In this document: piece after piece, positions 63,961 through 64,000 of the stretch
How the letters are laid out: every line of letters starts with the position of its first letter
Numbering within the stretch: position 1 is the first letter of the stretch
From: Balamuthia mandrillaris
Taxonomy: Eukaryota > Discosea > Longamoebia > Balamuthiidae
NCBI GenBank assembly: GCA_031835245.1
Contig: JAVKOQ010000037.1
Coordinates: 222,238-286,237, forward strand
Direction: 5' to 3'
Length of the DNA stretch: 64,000 nucleotides
Notes under the pieces: generated by a model
Told to the model about the DNA's origin: nothing
What the model saw: only the letters and a program-made list of their open reading frames with translations
The model's database searches: none
Made by a program: the position numbers and the translations under genes

Positions 63961-64000
63961 TAGTATCTATGTTAACAAAAACTAGGTTATAGATAATAGT

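Noticed and set aside
61300-64000. Possibility of an active transposase or reverse transcriptase
   Set aside because: Stops and frame changes break both; motifs are in different frames.

Overview
This is nuclear DNA from a free-living protist. Nearly every gene is split by short spliceosomal introns (GT/GC...AG, roughly 47-250 nt). Genes sit very close together on both strands, and coding sequence is GC-rich while introns and spacers are AT-rich. Many introns hold long CT, GA, TTC or AAGAAC microsatellites. The gene set (plant-type DPE2 glucanotransferase, EDR1/CTR1-type kinase, RhoGAP, RGS, RasGAP and STE20-type proteins, WDR7, ESCRT-II) and the intron style fit an amoebozoan, perhaps an Acanthamoeba/Balamuthia-like discosean. 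That placement is an inference; the window has no rRNA or marker that fixes the species. I see no tRNA, rRNA or CRISPR array.

Layout, left to right. 0.2-2.7 kb: TRAP-beta (SSR2), a small secreted protein and a two-helix membrane protein. 2.8-4.9 kb: the C-terminal piece of a Fanzor/TnpB-like nuclease, flanked by two copies of the 5' end of the next gene, then an intronless DusA-type tRNA-dihydrouridine synthase. 4.9-7.0 kb: a tubulin-tyrosine-ligase-like protein whose last exon appears to be an eEF1B GEF domain. 7.3-11.8 kb: RhoGAP, PH-like, EDR1 and TKL-kinase modules in one locus. 12.7-23 kb: chromatin and regulatory genes: ZNHIT1 (SWR1 complex), a Shg1/BOD1-like protein, a CBS-domain protein and ADA3 (SAGA). 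23.6-31.2 kb: an XPR1 phosphate exporter, a small membrane protein with a nearby truncated duplicate, and an RGS-C2 protein. 32-46.7 kb: a STE20 kinase-RA-RasGAP protein, WDR7 (rabconnectin-3 beta), an SH3-PH-LRR protein and a METTL21-type methyltransferase. 47.2-60.4 kb: DPE2, a mitochondrial thioredoxin-fold protein, two tandem ankyrin proteins, VPS22/SNF8, a secreted protein with a possible Hcp-like fold, and a PPTC7-type mitochondrial phosphatase.

From about 60.5 kb to the end the character changes. The sequence becomes AT-rich, loses the CT/GA tracts and contains no intact gene. It holds a decayed Tc1/mariner element with recognisable inverted repeats and TA target duplication, next to a decayed LINE reverse transcriptase on the minus strand. 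It is either a transposon graveyard or an assembly junction.

The genes form no operon or single pathway. Recurrent themes are signalling (Rho, Ras and G-protein regulators with kinases), chromatin (ADA3, ZNHIT1, Shg1-like) and endomembrane function (TRAP-beta, WDR7, SNF8, XPR1). The most unusual items are the Fanzor remnant with flanking gene-start duplication, the apparent TTL-eEF1B fusion and the RhoGAP/EDR1/TKL locus with a DFN motif in place of DFG. Exon edges were read by eye from splice signals and phase; those marked approximate could move by a few codons.
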